Part shown: positions 1 through 9,060 of the stretch, piece by piece | Layout of the letters: each line of letters begins with the position of its first letter | Numbering within the stretch: position 1 is the stretch's first letter | DNA from: Symsagittifera roscoffensis | Lineage: Eukaryota > Xenacoelomorpha > Acoela > Convolutidae | Length of the DNA: 64,000 nucleotides | NCBI RefSeq assembly: GCF_963678635.1 | Contig: NC_087063.1 | Span: 70,021,617-70,085,616, forward strand | Direction of reading: 5' to 3' | Program-made: the position numbers and the translations under genes | Notes under the pieces: model-generated | Databases searched by the model: none | Seen by the model: only the letters and a program-made list of their open reading frames with translations | Told to the model about the DNA's origin: nothing

Positions 1-2769
1 GCACGTGTCTGTTTCCTCCATCAACTGCAGGGGTTCCAGCAAACGAGCCCAGTACGTAAAATCTCATCCCAGTTAACATCTTATTCTTCGCACGCACTTC
101 TCCGACAGCAATACGAGGATTCGGTACTGCGTCGATGCATATTTCCAGATAAGTTTGTCCTAATGACACGTTGAAAACACTCGTAAGATTCGCTAAAACG
201 TCAGGCACTTCTTTTTCTGCTTTAGTACGTTGAAGGAGCTTGCAAAAAGAGAAAAAACTTTCAAGAAAAAGTGGATCATGATTACACATTTTTCCGCCTC
301 CACGCATTGTTCTTGTATGAAAATCTTTGCTGGCGTGATGGTTAGATTTTTCTAGACCTTCGCAAATGTGGTTCCACGGGGACACCACGAAGTTTCCTTC
401 AACAATTTGCGGAATAGTCACCAGCTTGAGTTTGTATGGCGTCAGTCCGTGTTCTGCGAATAATAGTAAAGAAGTTTGATAGTAGGTTTCCGCCCAAAAA
501 TTGAAATCAATTACGTTAAAACTCTCCTTAGAACTTCTCAAGATAGTAATACAACGGTTCAAGCTTTTTCTCAAAAGTTCGCTTGCATCCAGAGTCGTTA
601 TAGAAAGTTTTCCTTTCGCTTTAGGGTCCTCTTTCGTGAACAAAATTGGATGCAATACTTTGAGGACATCAATGGAATTTGCGACGGTTTTATCTGAGGT
701 ACCGCTAACTATTTCATCGCACCACACTCCATCATATAGGTCGGTTATTGTTCCAAACTTGGCATCCTAAATTGTAACATTGTAAATTGTAACATTGTAA
801 AATTGAAATTATGAGGATACATTAAAATGGTAATTTAGCATACCTTCAACTCCTCTTTGTCCGCGATAACAGTTAAGGCACCACTTCCAGATAACGATAC
901 CGCTCCAACAGTTCCAACTTGTTGCGCATTTTTCGCAGTTCTTGTAAATTGGAAGACGGGTCTCTTGGCATCACGACTTGACAGATTCTGTTCAAAGCGG
1001 TGAAGAAACTCCATTTCGAACGGTTTTTTGTCGTTGATAATTTTTTGAGCCATTTTTCTCAGGTCACTTTCAACGCATCGAGTGAGCATGTGCGTGGCAT
1101 CTGGGCAAATGCATCTCACGTCATTAAGGAAAACTAGAGAAGTTTCAGGAATATTCGTGCGAAATGGAATATTTACATCCGTTCTTCGACCAGTTATTTT
1201 GTCGCAATGGGAAGGTAGAAAACGTTCGTCTTCTACATAAAGTGCCATCTTAGAAGGGTAATCTGTAGACAGGTCGTTTCCGGAGCCCAGTATCAGTCGA
1301 TGGAGAAACGGGGTATCTCCACTGTACGTCAATTTTGCTCCCAAATTTTTCAACTGATTTGTTTGCTGGAATAACCACCCTGACACTTGACATCCGACAA
1401 CACTCGGTCCCAAGTTCAACTCCATCGCAAACCTTGAGTCTTTTCCTCGATAAGCTAAAAAATCATTTTAGTCTCAAATTGAGAAAAAAACTTGTGAAGA
1501 AATGATTTTAAAATGATTTTAGAAAAAGGAGTACCTGCGAAGCAGAAGACGCTCGTAGCAGATTGGGCGCTAATATCTTCAGAAAGTAGTCTAAAAGCCA
1601 TTCTCGTAACTTCTGTGCCACCAATTTCACAACCGTCACCCCAAATATCGACTTTAACGTTGTTTATGTTTTCTGTTTTAAACAATAGAAAAACAGCTAG
1701 TTGTATCCATGCAACCAAGTCCGTTCTGAATCCAGAGAAGGACTTCTGTGGTTTGCACAAGGCCAAAAAGTGATTTACAAGGCTTGCAGTTGATCGTTGG
1801 ACATTTCTCATTGAGGGTACTAAATTATGTCCGAGGCCAATCAGTTGTAGTCTATTCCGGATAATGTTGATCACTTCTTCTACGTTTCCAGTTTTACAAG
1901 CGATGCCCAAGCAAAACTCAAAATCCTTCGTTGAACCTCTTTTAGAAAATAGTTCCATCGCCAAAACTCGTAAGACATTTGTGTCATTCTTTCTATACCC
2001 AGAATACGTCTTTTTACGGCTGAATGCGGATTGTCGAATCAATTTAACAAATGTGCTTATTTGAATTTTTTTTGTCGTATCAGTTTCAGCACTTGTCCCC
2101 ATAGTTGTTGGGAGTTGTCAGCTGTTATGGACATCAATTTTGATCGTTTCATTATCCTGGAAACGTGTCTTGACTCTTCCAATGTTTGAGGTAGGTTTGA
2201 TTGAGTGCCGCACTGTTCAAATGAAAATGAAGTTTCGGTTGCTTTGAGCGCTTTATAAGGATCAACTTCGTCAGGTATGAACATTGGACCGAAGAAACAC
2301 TTTACTAGCTCCTTCCGAGTCTTGTTCCAAGGCACTTCTCTTGAACCACGAAGAATTACGAGTTGCATTACGCGAGCCTAAACAGTGTTGTGTTATCCCA
2401 ATTGGATATAAATTTTATTGAAAGTTGAATTTTAATTGAACGTAAAGATGAACGTAATTGAACGTAATTGAAGTTGAATTAATCAACGTAAAGAATGTTT
2501 GGTGACTGAAAACGATAAATTTGTGAAGAGTTACTTACTGCTAAAATTGTACCTTTTTTTGATTGTCCCCGCACAGATATCTGACGAAGAACATCAGAAA
2601 CGATCCACTTATCCGTCCCTGCGAGCATCTCTTCAAGAATCTTTGATAACTTGTCGTACTTTTTTTGGATAAACTTTTCGGCAATTGCATCCAGAATGTT
2701 ACAGTCAACAAACTGACGGTTAATGTCCGAGTCGGCGCCAGAAATTAAAAATTTATTCCATAATTCCAT
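1..2769 (-). CDS. Uncharacterised multi-exon protein gene, 5' complete, 3' end outside the window
   Basis: Four exons on the minus strand fit together: 2769-2539, 2377-1535, 1454-844 and 766 to the window edge. Introns are 161, 80 and 77 bp, each with GT donor and AG acceptor, in phases 0, 1 and 0. The ATG at 2769 has an in-frame TGA six bases upstream. Exon 2 changes frame in a run of eight A (plus-strand T run 2066-2073). One extra base there restores the frame, and only then do the phases of exons 2 and 3 agree. Visible landmarks are WGDGCEIGGTEVTRMAF in exon 2, TYSGDTPFLHRLILG in exon 3 and a His/Cys-containing stretch around NHICEGLEKSNHHASKDFH in exon 4. At least about 815 residues, no membrane segment. 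I have an impression of similar uncharacterised proteins in other invertebrates but cannot name a domain. It could be a transposon-carried gene or a host gene. Confidence 0.72.
2066..2073 (-). other. Frame break in an A8 homopolymer inside exon 2
   Basis: Upstream reading (…LKLIRQKK) stops soon after this run. The downstream reading (IQISTFVKLIRQ…) is open for about 180 codons in the next frame. A single missing base in the homopolymer explains both. It may be an assembly error, a real null allele or slippage. Confidence 0.7.
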
Positions 2770-2870
2770 TGTTCAAGTTGACAATTGTGAGTAACTTTTG
2801 TTGAATCTTTCGATGAAGGACTTTTTTCAAAACAATGTTGAATTGAATTTATGCAGCAATGGTGATTTAA

Positions 2871-2889
2871 AGTAACTATCATAGTTACT
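2871..2889. promoter_or_regulatory. Perfect 19-bp dyad upstream of the multi-exon gene
   Basis: AGTAACTAT-C-ATAGTTACT is a perfect inverted repeat about 100 bp upstream of the ATG at 2769. An AT-rich TATATGATATAG stretch follows. It could be a protein-binding site in the promoter, but in AT-rich DNA a chance dyad cannot be ruled out. Confidence 0.3.
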
Positions 2890-3080
2890 ATATGATATAG
2901 TGTGAATCTTGACACTGAGTTGTGCGCACGCGCGTGCAAACTTTTTCTGACAACAAGTTACTAACTTATCCTATTATGAGACTCAAGCTTAAGTGTTGAA
3001 TAGTTTATGAGACTCAAGTTTTAGTGTTGAATAATCATGAGTAGTATTCAAATTCAACTCACAGGCTGTTTTTCTGAACT

Positions 3081-3666
3081 TCAAATGTTGAGCATCAAAT
3101 GAAACTAGTTAAACTAAAATAATTATAAAATTTGCTAGAATGCTGAAATCCTGTAAATGACAAATGGTCCCCATTGTCACGTTACGGTAACGGTTACAAT
3201 TACCTGTTTTAAAAAAATGCATGCCGAAATCCTGTACATTTTAAATATTCTAGAAGAATGAATACTGTTGTTCTACAACATGAACATCAAATACATGTAA
3301 AACTAGTGAAACTAATTAATTGAAAAATCTGTATATACAGTATACAGTATAGAGTATATAGTATACAGTATAGAGTGATACAGTTGAACTGTATAGAGTA
3401 TACAATAGTTTTTTAACCCCATTGTCACGTTACGGTAACGGTTACAATTACCTGTTTTAAAAAAGTCATGCCGAAATCCTGTACATTTTAAATGTTCTAG
3501 AAGAATGAATATTGTTGTTCTACAACATGAACATCAAATACATGTAAAACTAGTGAAACTAAACTAATTGAAAAATCTGTATATACAGTATACAGTATAG
3601 AGTATATAGTATACAGTATAGAGTGATACAGTTGAACTGTATAGAGTATACAATAGTTTTTTAACC
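3081..3666. repeat. Tandem duplication with 248-bp period plus a degenerate partial unit
   Basis: The unit beginning CCATTGTCACGTTACGGTAA is at 3171 and again at 3419. The two copies differ at few positions. Each contains a palindrome-rich GTATACAGTATAGAGTATA tract. A poorer partial copy precedes them (3081-3170). No ORF. Confidence 0.9.
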
Positions 3667-3677
3667 TCTTTCTTTTC

Positions 3678-3793
3678 GAAAGAAGTCACTTAAGTCACTA
3701 AAAGATTTCTTTTGTTAATCATAGTATCATTAACAGAAAGAAGTCACTTAAGTCACTAAAAGATTTCTTTTGTTAATCATGGTATCATTAACA
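3678..3793. repeat. 58-bp direct tandem repeat, two units
   Basis: GAAAGAAGTCACTTAAGTCA starts at 3678 and at 3736. The units are nearly identical and are joined directly to the 248-bp repeat. Confidence 0.85.
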
Positions 3794-3807
3794 GTTGTGT
3801 TAATCAT

Positions 3808-4137
3808 GGAATCCATGGCAAAACACTAAACATTTCTAATTTTGTGTATTGATAATTGTTGTAAAATGTCATGGAATCCGGTCCCTTGGTAAAGTCCCGG
3901 ATTCCAGAACACGCAGAAGCCAAAAGCCCAGGAATCCATGGTAAAACCGTTTTTTAATGCGTTTTAATATGGTATCGGATTCCATGGTTTTTGTCATGGA
4001 TTCCGGGATTGGCCACAAAATCGGTGGTTTTAGCTGTCCCGGAATCCATGACAAAAGCTGGTCACATACAAACTGGTTTGAATTAGGAATCCACGGAATC
4101 TAAAATTATCAAAGAAAATGCGTGTGTTCCGGAATCC
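3808..4137. repeat. Cluster of GGAATCC / GGATTCC motifs
   Basis: Nine perfect heptamers lie at 3808, 3873, 3899, 3931, 3977, 3998, 4041, 4086 and 4131, in both orientations. They are often extended to CCATGGAATCC or CCCGGAATCC. No coding potential is convincing here. The cluster abuts the truncated end of gypsy element A1. Confidence 0.8.
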
Positions 4138-4314
4138 GGGACACACGATTTCTAGCTTTTTGGCACCGATTCCGCAAAAACCAAATAACACGGATTGGCG
4201 ACGTAATGTTGCTTCCCAATCCCACTTTTTCACAAAACTGATGAGCGGTCTGAGGTTCCTGTCCTTTTTGGTAGCTGCGGCGATGAATTTGACCCCCAGA
4301 ACCTTTTGCAGTCG

Positions 4315-5250
4315 TTATCGGAACAGCGGTGTGTTCTCCTCTGCTTCCGTCATTGCAGTTTGATTGATGGTTGTCACTATGCCTTCTGTTATTTCATGGT
4401 GGCTAGCTTCCAGTTGCGGTGCTTTAGATTGTGTTCCCGATATCGTGGGCGGTTCTTCGTTTGGGGCGCATTCCTCCTGGCTTGCGATATCGGCGTTTAT
4501 TCTACTCACGAACACCTCGTTTGTCTTCGGATGTTCCTCCCTTAGTTCTGTTTGGGTTCCCACCAACACTTTATTGTTGTCCGTCTGTATTGCCAGTGTA
4601 GTCTTCATTTTGGGGTTGCACTGTTTTTCTGTTTGTAGATTTTCTTCAGTAAAGGTTATTGTCGAGAAGTTTTTGACTGCTGATGGCCTTGATGAGAACA
4701 ATACTCTGGCTTCCTTGATGTTTATTTGTTGGTTTATTTGTGTGGTTGTCGATGCCGAAGTGTTGGCTGTTGCTTTCTTTTTCATTTGTGGTCGTTTGTG
4801 CCACCGAGGATCTGAGAAGCTTTCCTCCCTGTCTGATGTCCCTTGCCAGTTGTCTAGTTTTTCGAAGTTTGTTGAATTTTTGAACCAATCTGGTAAATTT
4901 TGACTTGAGTTCGTTGTTTGCGACAGAGCTGACCAATTTGCAGTTTGATTTGAGCAGAACTGATTAAGTTTTAGTTTTTTCAGTTGACGGCTTGCGGAAT
5001 TTTTGAAAGAATGATGATTCATATCACGTTTTGAAGTGTTAATTGTTGTCTCTTTATATTCCACGCGCTTTTTGATCAGCTGACTTGTTGCAAGATTTTG
5101 ATTGGCTAACTCATTAAGAATGACGTTGTCAATCACCTCCAATTTATTTATGAATGTTTTAATTGATGCAACAACAAATTCCTTGTCATACTCGCATGAG
5201 GGTATTGCCAATCCAACCGGATTTCGTGACATATAGTCAAATAGCCCCAT
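4315..5250 (-). CDS. Post-RNase H tether ORF of element A1 (311 codons open)
   Basis: It starts MGLFDYMSRNPVGLAIPS, the stretch that joins RNase H to the integrase zinc finger in gypsy-type pol. It continues as a long Gln/Asn/Thr/Ser-rich segment with no fold I recognise. In an intact element this would be internal to pol, so the Met is not a true start. The rightward relative in A2 (about 55210-54080) carries the same order but is badly broken. Being open for 311 codons suggests A1 decayed later here than elsewhere. Confidence 0.7.
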   Translation of the reverse strand: MGLFDYMSRNPVGLAIPSCEYDKEFVVASIKTFINKLEVIDNVILNELANQNLATSQLIKKRVEYKETTINTSKRDMNHHSFKNSASRQLKKLKLNQFCSNQTANWSALSQTTNSSQNLPDWFKNSTNFEKLDNWQGTSDREESFSDPRWHKRPQMKKKATANTSASTTTQINQQINIKEARVLFSSRPSAVKNFSTITFTEENLQTEKQCNPKMKTTLAIQTDNNKVLVGTQTELREEHPKTNEVFVSRINADIASQEECAPNEEPPTISGTQSKAPQLEASHHEITEGIVTTINQTAMTEAEENTPLFR

Positions 5251-6240
5251 TTTGTTACCGGCTAAGTGTTTGATATCAAAATGAAATGCGATTAGTCGAT
5301 CAATCCATCTGGTTAATCTAATTTGACTGGTTTTTGAACTTTCGCTTGCATTTAAAACGCTGATTAAAGCTTGGTGTTCTGTGATGACGGTGAAATACTT
5401 CCCGTTTACATAATGTTTCTAGTGTCCAATTGCTCACACTACACCGAGTAATTCTAGTTCGTTGTCTGAAGACTTTTCCTCGAGGGAATTCAGAAATCTT
5501 GAAGCATAAGCAATTGCCACCCAAGCTTCTGCTGAATATTGTTTGAGTGATGCCCCTAGTCCTGATGTAGAGGCATCAGTTACTAAACGTGTTTCTAGAT
5601 GTTGGTCAAAATATTTTGTTTTGTGTTATTTCAGATACTAACCTTTTAATCTCCAATGATGTTTTGTGATCCGGTTCCCAGTCAATTGGTTTATTCTTCA
5701 GGGTGTTTTTCAATAGTGGCCTCAATGCTGCTGCTGTTTGTGCTAAGTTTGGTATATACCTGGTGAGGTGGTGTATAGACCCCATAAAACGTTTAAGTTG
5801 TTTGGACGTTTTTGGTGGGGAGAGCTTCTCAATTGCCTCTGTTTTTCTTATTAAAGGTGTAGAGCCCTCGCTATTAATAATGTACCCTAGCCACTCAACT
5901 TGATTACACGCAAACTTATATGTCCATGATTGTCCAATGATATGGCCAGATTTTCACCTTCTACGTTTTCCAGAATCGTTTGAAGTTTTTTTTTGTGTAT
6001 ATCGATTGACTCATTGGTCACAATCAATATGTTGTCTAAATATGCGTAGGTGTTTCAGCAATTTGTAAGTGGGGGATCGGTGGCCTTTTGAAAAATGACC
6101 GGCATATCCGCGAGGCCGTAAAATCAAGTTTGGATTTGGTAGGTTCCTGTAGCGTTGCCACCGATTAAACTGAAGTTGCATTGTTCCCGAGTTGATTTGT
6201 CTAACGGGATTTGTGAATACGCGTAACGCAAATACGCGTA
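5251..6240 (-). pseudogene. Reverse transcriptase palm to RNase H of element A1
   Basis: Across shifted frames the sequence shows FSLIGGNATGTYQ, FYGLADMPVIFQKA and then the active-site region YAYLDNILIVT (usual YxDD, here D-N). The connection and RNase H follow with LVTDASTSGLGASLKQYSAE and NELELLGVV. The usual TDH triad of RNase H reads TEH. Two in-frame stops (TGA, TAG) sit just after GVV, the first where Trp is usual. The fingers subdomain is deleted. The frame continues without a gap into the next ORF. Confidence 0.85.
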
Positions 6241-6289
6241 AAATCAGCAAACGGGACTGGGTCGAGTTCGGTTCCTTGACTCTTTGATT

Positions 6290-6635
6290 CGGTTTCATCT
6301 TGTTCTTCTTCATTTTTACGGTCACCCAGATAACTAACACTTCCTGAGCGACACGATTCAGCAAAATGGCCTCGTTTTGCGCATTTAGAGCAAATTTTAT
6401 CCTTTGCGGGAAATTATTGTAAGTGGTTTTGTCCGAACTGGTTACCACGTTTGTAGCATTGCTTTTGAGTGTTAGGATAATGGTTTTTTTGTTGTTGGGT
6501 TTGACCGCGTGCATTTTGTTGACCTCTTTGAGGTACTTGATTGTTTTTGAAATTACCTCGTCCCCGTGTGTTGATATAGTGTATTGGTTCCTGTTTTGTT
6601 GTTGCTATCTGGTTTCCAAACTTATTCGTTTTCAT
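6290..6635 (-). pseudogene. Gag nucleocapsid / CCHC-like remnant of element A1
   Basis: Gly/Arg/Gln/Asn-rich sequence (RGRGNFKNNQVPQRGQQNAR) is followed by CYKRGNQFGQ and, in a second frame, a C-x2-C…H…C pattern (ICSKCAKRGHFAESC). A nucleic-acid-binding zinc knuckle is expected at this place. The first knuckle has Arg where the second Cys should be, and the frame shifts between the two. Confidence 0.65.
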
Positions 6636-6640
6636 TGTAC

Positions 6641-7375
6641 GACTGTGTTCGATCCCCTTTTCTCTGCGTATTGCCTACTCGTACGCAATTTGTGGGGTCC
6701 TTCTTTGTGCGAGTAGCTCTTCGGTTATTTTTTTCTTTGTTCATGTGTGCTGTAAACATGTCTCGCACCAACTCGTCCTCTCTGTCCCCGCAATCAGCTC
6801 TGGAAGCCAGCTCGACCAGATCATCCTAAACTTGGTCCAGGTTTTCCGTTTTCTTCTGTTTTCTGCAGATAAAATTGTATCTTTCGAACTCAACAGTTCT
6901 GGTGGTTACGAGTATGTCTTCTAGTGTCGTAATTAACTCTCTTGTTGTCACCGCGTGTAGTACAAGACCCGGGCATTTTTGTTGAATTTGACGCTGGCCC
7001 TCGAAAAAATTAGCGTCTCACTTTGGCGTCGGCTTCATCCCATAGGAACAAATTGCATTGGACTCCCTTTTCTTGGGCTTTCACCACGTGGTTTTCCCAA
7101 CCAACTATCTTTTCTTGATTGCGAACTTCCCGATTTTTCCTTTGAGCGTCGGTTTCTCCGTTTATTTAGACCTCATATATTCGTTCCGTGGGTTCGACTA
7201 GTGGAGGTCTATTTCTTTGAAGATTTCTTACCTCGATCCCGTCTTTGGCAAATACTGCCATGTCAAATATCGCTGCCCACTTCGACCATTCCAGTGGCGG
7301 CTCGCATGAGGCTTTGGCCAAAATGGGTTGATATTCATTGGACTTTTGAGTATCCTGCTGACTGCGCCATGTCAT
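6641..7375 (-). pseudogene. Gag N-terminal region of element A1
   Basis: The open piece 7375-7166 begins MTWRSQQDTQKSNEYQPIL and runs through WSKWAAIFDMAVFAKDG to a PTERIYEV end. Continuing in shifted frames, similarity to the gag of A2 (57600-57050) is visible. Gag is expected to form the particle that packages element RNA. No intact capsid domain is left here. Confidence 0.6.
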
Positions 7376-7428
7376 ACCTCAGACTATGAGTGAGCGTGAA
7401 CATAATGAATCCGAACGGATCGATAAAC

Positions 7429-7619
7429 GTATTCTTTGAATGAATTTGAATACAACAGATGTTGTTCGAAACATAAATTATCGTCTGAGAGTTGCTCATG
7501 GACTTCAGTTGACATAGAGCCGTATCAAGGTCAATTGACCAAACAATATATAAATAAATATGTTACTCAAATTAATACATAACAACGATAATGAGTTTAT
7601 CTATCCGTACCGGATGACA
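7429..7619 (-). repeat. 5' LTR of gypsy element A1
   Basis: The outer edge in the element's orientation reads TGTCATCCGGTACGGATA, matching TGTCAGCCGGTACGGATT of the A2 LTR. The inner edge is set by similarity of the flanking sequence (CCGAACGGATCGATAAAC against CTGAACGGATTGGTAAAC in A2). The middle of the LTR has diverged strongly. Confidence 0.6.
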
Positions 7620-9060
7620 GTGGACTTGGTTAAATTTGGGTTCAGCCTAGATTGGCAAATGGTCTGATAATAGCAACCCAAATAGTTTAAAGAAGGATAT
7701 TCACAGAGAAATTTGGCAGTAGTAGGACCGTGACATGAGTAATAAGTCTTCTTAATAATACGAACGGACGCCGAAGTTACTAGGCTCCCCGGAGATGCCT
7801 TTTTGACTTAGTTTGAATACTAATAGACGAACTACGTTCCCCTGATAGCTAGAAGGTCGAGATTTGATTAGAGGACAGGTGGAAAGTTTAGATGGTCTCA
7901 TTGAACTAGCTACCCATGAAAAAGGTCTGCCCATACTCTAGGGAGGTCGGAATATAAACAAGATAACTAAAATAAAGACCATGGGAAGATCACTGTATAA
8001 ATATAGGTTGGTTTAGAGGTTGAGTTGAACTCGTGGGCTGAAGTTCACGGAGGTCAGGATCGTATGAAATTTATTTGCTGAGTCGAATTGTGACACCTAC
8101 TGCATACAGATTATCTATTAAACGCGAGGAGGAGATTGATAAAAGAAACCCAATTTGGCGCTTGGCAGTGTTGACAGGGGGAGGGACGTAGACATAAAAC
8201 AAATGCGAACGAGTGATTTAAGCGGATGGCAGGACTGATAGGGATTAGCGACACTTAACTGAAACTAATTATTAACAAAGATAAAGATCTGGAGGGTACC
8301 GGAGAGTACCCGAGAGCAAAAATGCTAAGAGAGCGAACTGTTGACTCTCTGTTAGAAAGGGAACGAATGAGCAAGCCGAGAAAAAAAGTTGTACCGTGTA
8401 GAACGCTTTTATTAAAGTGACGCTAGTTCTGACTCAAAGTATTTTAGTTGATTGAGCTAGGGTAGTTAAGTACCGGGTTGAATTAATTGTGTGAGCGAGA
8501 TGCGCTTGAATCTCAGTGCAGAGCCGGGTTGAATTAATCGTGTGAGTGATTTGAGATTGAATCTGATTTTAGTACCGAGTTGAATTCGTCGCATGAGCGG
8601 GTTGCGCTATTAGGGTTTACAAGTTTGTAATCGTGCCGAGCAAAGACTGAAAAGTGGGTTAACGAAGCGGTTTAAAGGAACGAAACGGAGTCTTCAATAA
8701 GGAAGTTGTTAAATACTAGTTAGCTTATTAAGGACCTTGTAAATTGCTTTTATTTCCATTGCGGTTGAAAACTTTAACTGTGCCCACAATTTTCTGAACC
8801 AGCTAGAAACGCAAGAGGAGAGCCGAAAAGGGCAGAAACCAATGGGGGTGTTGCGTACACTTTTGATTGGTCAATTTAGTCTGACCACCAATAATCCCCT
8901 TTCGGGATTGTGGATAAAATCGCGTCTTAGTGTGCCCCTGCTATTACACGGTTTAAAGAGGAGAAACTCTGCGGCTTTTAATCAGAGTGAAAACCGGCTT
9001 ACAGGAGGTGTCCTTCAGAGAGATTTCAACGCTGTTAATGCGTAAGCAGAGGTCTATTCC
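7620..9060. other. Gene-free stretch of less AT-rich, purine-skewed DNA
   Basis: No ORF here has recognisable motifs. Composition differs from both sides: more G and A on the plus strand and fewer long T runs. It holds the 51-bp minisatellite. It could be the UTR or LTR remnant of another element. The longest open frame (8842-9045) shows nothing familiar. Confidence 0.5.
8473..8625. repeat. 51-bp minisatellite, three diverged units
   Basis: CCGGGTTGAATTAATTGTGT begins at 8473, with related units at 8524 and 8575. The spacing is exactly 51 bp each time. The third unit is the most diverged. Confidence 0.85.

Larger units (their letters stand above)
4240..7619 (-). mobile_element. Ty3/gypsy-type element A1, internally deleted, 3'-truncated
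   Basis: Minus-strand order: LTR, gag, zinc-knuckle remnant, RT/RNase H, tether ORF. The same family is present full length at 52142-57801, and similarity between the two can be followed down to about 4240. The integrase half and 3' LTR are missing. Much of gag-protease and the N-terminal RT is also deleted, so the gag linker runs almost straight into the RT palm near 6230. Several in-frame stops are present. Confidence 0.85.

Noticed and set aside
4364-4903. 179-codon plus-strand frame rich in Val, Phe and Cys
   Set aside because: It is the antisense shadow of the open gypsy A1 tether ORF.
8842-9045. Short plus-strand ORF with balanced composition
   Set aside because: Only 67 codons, no motif, no splice partner; kept as nothing more than part of an odd-composition stretch.
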